DNA of 64,000 nt from Costus lasius (taxonomy: Eukaryota; Streptophyta; Magnoliopsida; Zingiberales; Costaceae). A model generated the notes under the pieces. The model was given only the letters and a program-made list of their open reading frames with translations. It had not been told where the DNA came from and made no database searches. The position numbers and the translations under genes were made by a program. Of this stretch, positions 59,431 through 64,000 are shown piece by piece. The DNA lies in the NCBI GenBank assembly GCA_027563935.2, contig CM050449.1, positions 53,771,949-53,835,948 of the forward strand. The letters are read 5' to 3'. Positions within the stretch are counted from its first letter, which is position 1, and each line of letters starts with the position of its first letter.

Positions 59431-60720
59431 GTGTTTGTGGGGTATCCTAAGGAAGCTAAAGGATATTACTTCTATATTCCCAGCGAGAAAAAAGTTTTTG
59501 TTGCTCGGGATGCTCTCTTTCTAGAGAAAGAATTTCTCATGAAAGAAGTCAGTGGGAGGAAGTTTGACTTGGATGAGGTCCAAGTGCAACCACAAGACAC
59601 TGAGATGGAACTTGAGCCTCCTGCACCAGTTGCTGGGCAACCAGAGGCTCAGACACAGGCCCTGTGTAGGTCTAGGAGGATTCGTCGTGCACCTGAGAGG
59701 TATGGTTCGCTGCCGATCCAACACGACGGGATCTTCATCATTGAGGATGAACCTAGGACCTATGATGAGGCAGTCGGTGGACCGGACTCTGAGAAATGGC
59801 TTGAGGCCATGAGATCCAAGATGGATTCCATGTCCGCTAACCAAGTCTGGGATTTGGTTGAGCTACCTGATGGGGTAAAACCTATAGGGTGTAAATGGGT
59901 CTTCAAGAGGAAGACTAACATGGATGGCAACATAGTTACCTATAAGGGTAGACTTGTGGCTAAAGGATTCAGACAGGTCCACGGGGTGGACTATGATGAA
60001 ACCTTTTCGCTAGTTGTCATGTTCAAATCCATTCGAATCTTGCTTGCTATAGCTGCATATCACGATTATGAGATATGACAGATGGATGTAAAGACAACAT
60101 TCCTTAACGGAAAGCTGACAGAGGATGAGTATATGACATAGCCTGATGGCTTCATCCATCCTGCAGAGGCCAATAAAGTCTGCAGGCTAAAGAGATCCAT
60201 TTATGGATTAAAGCAAGCTTCTCGAAGTTGGAATATTCGATTTGATGAGGCAGTAAGAGATTACGGCTTCATTAAGAGCGAAGATGACGCCTGTGTATAT
60301 AGAAAATCCAGTGGGAGCTTGGTGACATTTCTGGTCCTGTATGTCGACGACATACTACTCATAGGAAATGACATCCCTAGTCTTCAAGCTGTGAAGACAT
60401 GGTTGGGGAAGTGTTTCGAGATGAAAGACTTGGGGGAGGCCGCCTATATCCTAGGCGTGAGGATCTACTGTGATAGATCCAAGAAGCTCCTTGCCCTTAG
60501 TCAGAGTAGTTACATTGATAAGGTCCTGGAGAGGTTTAGCTTGGAGCAATCTAAGAATGGATATCTTCTAGTGAGACATGGCCTTATTCTCTCAAAGAGC
60601 CAGTGTCCCGCCACACAGGCTAAGAGGGACGACATGAGTCGCGTGCCTATGCTTCGGCAATAGGTTCGATCATGTATGCAATGTTATGTACTAGACCAGA
60701 TGTGGCATATGCTATGAGCA
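59431..60720 (+). pseudogene. pol: Angela-type reverse transcriptase
   Basis: The integrase end (KCVFVGYPKEAKGYYFY) and a Pro/Glu linker lead into the polymerase: IGCKWVFKRKTNMDGNI, VAKGFRQVHGVDYDETF, and the catalytic YVDDILLIGND box near 60340 with both Asp kept. Stops are TGA 60076-60078 (expected TGG) and TAG 60139-60141 (expected CAG). A one-base deletion near 60650 shifts the frame before the SIMYAM block. Confidence 0.92.
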
Positions 60721-61270
60721 TAACCAGCAGATACCAATCCAATCTAGGTCTGCAGCACTAGGTGGCTGTAAAGAACATTCTATGTTTCTGATAAGAACTA
60801 AGGAGTGGTTCTTGGTCTATGGGAGACAAGAAGAGCTCAGTGTCCAGGACTACACTGACGCATCGTTCTAGTCTGACACTGATGACTTAAGATCGTAGAC
60901 AGGCTATATGTTCAAGTAAAGTGGAGGTGCTATGAGCTGAGAGAACTCTAAGCAATCCATTATAGCTGATTCTATGACCGAGGTTGAGTATGTAGTTGCT
61001 TCTGAGGCAGCCAAAGAAGCCGTTTGGATTCGAAAGTTCATTTTTGAACTTCAGGTGGTTCCAACTGCTGTGTATCCGATTGAGCTCTATTGTGACAACG
61101 ATAAAGCGATGGCACAGGCAAAGGAAGCACGGTCTCATCAAAAATCCAAACACATACTCAGGAGATTTAACCTGATCTTGGAGATCATTGACAAAGGTGA
61201 TGTCAAGATTAGCAGAGTTGACACAAACAACAATTTGGTAGACCCACTGACCAAGGCTTTGGCTCAGTAG
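60721..61270 (+). pseudogene. pol: Angela-type RNase H
   Basis: The RNase H core is frameshifted and stop-ridden up to about 60960. From 60974 it is open (TEVEYVVASEAAKEAVWIRK; ELYCDNDKAMAQAKE; DPLTKAL) to TAG 61268-61270. The catalytic Asp in YCDND and the Glu in TEVEY are kept. It would degrade RNA in the RNA-DNA hybrid. Confidence 0.9.
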
Positions 61271-61343
61271 AAGCGTGATGGTCATACGAGGGACATGGGG
61301 TTGAGATTTTCTCAACAACTAAGTCTAAGTGCAAGTCAGAGAT

Positions 61344-63255
61344 TGTTGGTGTATATGCCCTTAGACCCGTTGTTGGTCTTGTTTGTACTACTTGAAATTG
61401 ATATTTAATATATCATTCTAGCATTATCGTTATTATGCTATGTTTACATCTGCGATTATGTACATGGATAATAATGTCCCTAGAGATATATTATATCTGT
61501 GCTCAAACAGTGTGTCCCCAGTCAAGTACCTGAGTGGATAAGGGACAGCTCTGGTATATGTGAGACTGGTATATGGGCTGGTTAAGCACGGGGTCCTAAC
61601 GCAGGCATATGGGTATATCAGTGGTGGATATACTGGACCGACCCGCTGTGAGGCTCTAACTTGGTGTCATGAGTTAAGCTCACAAGTGATAGGAGATGCA
61701 TTGATCCCTTGACTTGAGGTCATTGACTCTTCTGTATGGTTAGGGACATGCTTTGATACAACCTAATGCCTCGCCGTAGTTGGGAGGTAATAACAGTTGT
61801 CATTGGGTATGTCACGACCCATATGAGAAGATCAATAGACAGACATAGGATTTGCCCCTTCCTGCGGGAAGCTTGATATCCACGGGGCCCCCCTATGGTT
61901 GCATGACTGAAAGTGTATAGCCAAGTGAAAGCCTGATTTAGTCATGACCATGAGATTGAGTGAAAACAAAGTGGTGACACACTTTGTCCAATCAGATATC
62001 AGTTTGGCAAAGGGACTGTAATGCATCAGTATCTTGTTGCGATGATGGGGATGTCGATGCTGATATCCATTTCGAAGACTTGGGTAGCAGCGATGCACTG
62101 CTAGGTGTCACTCACTGCTTGTGATGACCTGAGTTCATCACTGCCAATGTCAGAGGAACCTACAAGGTCGCACAACTTGAAACTCGGGTTCTCGTATTGA
62201 TCGGGTAGCCTATTGATCGAGTTATTGGATAACTCAGATCTGTTTGGGAGAATCCATCAGCACCATTGTGCCTGATGAGATGGTAGGGACTCATTGGAGC
62301 TAACTTCATTTTTGGGCCAGATGGCCCAAATGGGCCTAGTAGGCCAAATGGGCCGAATGGGCCAAATAGGTCATTTGGGCCAAATGGGCTAAATGAAGTC
62401 TAAGTTTGTAGCATTGACCAATGGGCCTCCAAGCCCAATGGGCGTGAAGCCTAGTTGGGGCATGAGGCCCAATGGGCCGTCAGGCCTGATGGGCCATGAC
62501 AATAAGTTGCCTGGCCCAATAGACATCATGGTGAATTAAATACTGCATTTAATTTTGGGAATTAATTCTGTAATTAATTCTAAGTTTAATGATGAATTTA
62601 ATTCTGAATTTGAAGAGTCACATCATTAATGATCATTATGAGACTTTAATTCAAAGTTTTAATGAGTCATTAAGAGACTTTAATTCAGAGTTTCATTATA
62701 TAATTAATTCTGAATTTAATTCTATTATTAATGATGAATTAATTCAGATAATTTATTGTGGAATTCCAAAGGTCTCAACGGAATTCCAAGGGTCACCATG
62801 TTTTCTATAAAAGAAGAAGGGGTGAGGAGTTGGCGTGGACTTGGTCTTTTGGAAGAGATTTTTCTCCTTGGCGCCTACTCCCTTCTCCCCTCTCCACATG
62901 GCATTCGCAAGGTTGGACCTTGGCGAAATTTCCATCACCTCTCCTTGGTGTCTTCTCTTCGAGGGTGGCGCAGGTTCTTGAGGACTCCCTGATTCGTGGA
63001 TCTTCTTCTTGAGGCTAGCACCGGGCGTGGAAGAAGAAGAGATCTCGAGTGTCAGCTGTGTGCGAGACTGCAGAGGGCGAACACTTGGGCGCCTGCATCG
63101 CTTCCTTCTTCTTCGCTTTGAGGTATCATATCCTACTCATCCTGTCGATTCCTTCGCATGACTCAATCTTCTGCGTTTTTGGGACTGGCCTGTTTCGGGG
63201 ATTGCTTTCGCAATGCTTGTCTCTAAAATTTTAAAATCCCTGGGGATTCCCAACA
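61344..63255 (+). repeat. 3' LTR of the Angela-type element
   Basis: This 1,912-base partner of 54130-56066 has the same TGGGCC cluster (about 62312-62510) and TATA box (62806-62813). A GGAATTCCAA string is duplicated (62759 and 62780), a local change absent from the 5' LTR. The purine tract before it is weak (GTCAGAGAT), probably decayed. Confidence 0.94.
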
Positions 63256-63436
63256 TGCCCGCCATGCGAAGTGGGTCGAGTACCTACAGCAGTACACCTT
63301 TGTGATTAATGATAAGGCGGGCAAAGAAAACGTCGTCGCTGATGCCTTAAGCCGAGTCCATACCCTCCTCTGCGTGATGAGGACACTCATTAACACCTTC
63401 GACCATGTTAAGGAGGAGTACGCCGCTTGCCCTAAC
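63256..63436 (+). pseudogene. pol: Chromovirus RNase H, last part
   Basis: After the copia element the chromovirus reading resumes (KWVEYLQQYTFVINDKAG; VVADALSRV), the conserved end of RNase H. It is open until interrupted at 63437 by another LTR. The five bases CTAAC (63432-63436) should recur beyond the window if the next insert has a target duplication. Confidence 0.88.
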
Positions 63437-64000
63437 TGTTGGGGTATGCCCTTAAGGCTAATGTTTGAGGCCTTGGGATTGTAAAAGTATCATGTAATAA
63501 ACTCTTGTGTTTATAAAGGCATGGTTATTATTCAGTTTGTTACCTTGTCTGCAGTAATAAGTGTACTTCTGAATAATGTCTCAATGCTGTTCAGCTAGGC
63601 TGACATGCAGTAAAGTCCTTAGTCGATATATCTTGGTGAACATGAGACAGCCTTGATATGGTTAAGACTAATATGTGTTCTAATCTTATAGGATGCTTCG
63701 AGCATGGAATAAGATGTAGACTCATGGGTGCATTGGATGTACTGGACAGACCCTACTAGGATATTCAATTGCTTGTCACAATGTGAATAATCCTTGAATG
63801 TAACAAGTGGCACATTTCCTCTGACTTGAGATCACTTGTGTTTTCTAAATGATGATTGTCATTGTTTTGAGGTAGTTCAATATCATTTGAAACATAATGA
63901 TTATAGACTGTCTTGGATAATGAGCTTGAGTCAGGTTAGGGCACTAGTGATAGATAAAGGATTGCCGTCTCCTTGTTTAAGGAGTGTGATGATCTAAAGG
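63437..64000 (+). mobile_element. LTR of the solo-LTR family (copy 4), cut by the window end
   Basis: It starts TGTTGGGGTATGCCC and matches copies 1-3 for the 564 bases visible. Whether it is a solo LTR or the 5' LTR of a full element cannot be told. Confidence 0.9.

Larger units (their letters stand above)
54130..63255 (+). mobile_element. Angela-type (BARE-1-like) Ty1/copia element
   Basis: This is structurally complete: LTRs 54130-56066 and 61344-63255, and perfect TGCCC duplications (54125-54129 and 63256-63260). A degenerate iMet primer site is followed by gag, protease, integrase, reverse transcriptase and RNase H in copia order. The lineage call rests on the reverse transcriptase/RNase H blocks (YVDDILLIGNDIPSLQ; AVWIRKFIFEL) and the long LTRs. 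All domains carry stops or frameshifts and gag is shortened. A hand count over the first 195 LTR bases gives about 6% difference. Confidence 0.95.
47017..64000 (+). mobile_element. GC-rich chromovirus (CRM/Galadriel-like), runs past the window
   Basis: The element is inserted in an Athila-type LTR. It has a 1.7-kb 5' LTR, an iMet primer site, gag, protease, reverse transcriptase and RNase H. The rest, including integrase and the 3' LTR, would lie beyond 64000. It was hit by a 1.96-kb insert (52075-54038), an Angela-type copia element (54130-63255) and another LTR at 63437. Coding parts are visibly more GC-rich than the Athila material. The lineage is judged from the reverse transcriptase ([29 protein letters not shown]) and stays approximate. 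Confidence 0.85.

Noticed and set aside
1..64000. Host genes, tRNA, rRNA or organelle DNA
   Set aside because: Every long segment is accounted for by LTR elements or their UTRs; no tRNA-like fold or ribosomal segment was seen. A sensitive search could still find short ones.

Overview
The window is a repeat-only stretch of a seed-plant nuclear genome. Every recognisable coding segment belongs to an LTR retrotransposon. The plant assignment rests on the lineages seen: Athila-type Ty3/gypsy elements with a tRNA-Asp primer site, a Tekay/Del-like chromovirus, a second GC-richer chromovirus, and an Angela (BARE-1-like) Ty1/copia element, plus several other LTRs of about 1.7 kb. I found no host gene, tRNA, rRNA, CRISPR array or organelle insert. 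All gag/pol genes are broken. The species cannot be named from this sequence.

Layout. 1-3449 holds pieces of Athila-type LTRs, one in minus and one in plus orientation, with a fragment of an Angela-type LTR. 3450-27969 is an Athila-type element on the minus strand (LTRs 3450-5429 and 26020-27969, target duplication TGCGC). A Tekay-like element on the plus strand (8963-23351) sits inside its reverse transcriptase. That element was itself hit three times: two solo LTRs of one Angela-like family (10533-12214 and 15210-16878) and an unrelated solo-LTR-like insert (18335-20111). 27975-47016 is a series of degraded Athila-type elements on the plus strand. They keep LTRs, pieces of gag/protease and long 3' UTRs but no reverse transcriptase or integrase; a third solo LTR lies at 29371-31058. 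From 47017 to the window end runs a chromovirus on the plus strand. It is interrupted by a 1.96-kb insert (52075-54038), a complete Angela-type copia element (54130-63255, target duplication TGCCC) and the start of a fourth LTR of the solo family (63437 on).

Nesting gives the relative order of insertion. Hand counts at LTR 5' ends agree with it: about 6% difference for the outer Athila element and about 3% for the Tekay-like element inside it. Many premature stops are CGA to TGA, CAG to TAG or TGG to TAG/TGA, the pattern expected from deamination of methylated cytosine in silenced copies.

The most unusual content is non-coding. The Athila-type copies share an ordered set of short inverted repeats whose paired bases change together between copies: (1) several mini-hairpins with GAAA loops per LTR; (2) a double hairpin just after the last stop codon; (3) a hairpin usually present twice in the 3' UTR; (4) a hairpin 18 nt before the 3' LTR. 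The usual polypurine tract before the 3' LTR is absent in the main family and replaced by a conserved GAGCCTTATGT tract, which also occurs near the RNase H-integrase boundary of pol. The LTRs also carry dense palindromes of the type TTACGGCA-N-TGCCGTAA. These are candidate RNA or DNA signals that protein annotation would miss.
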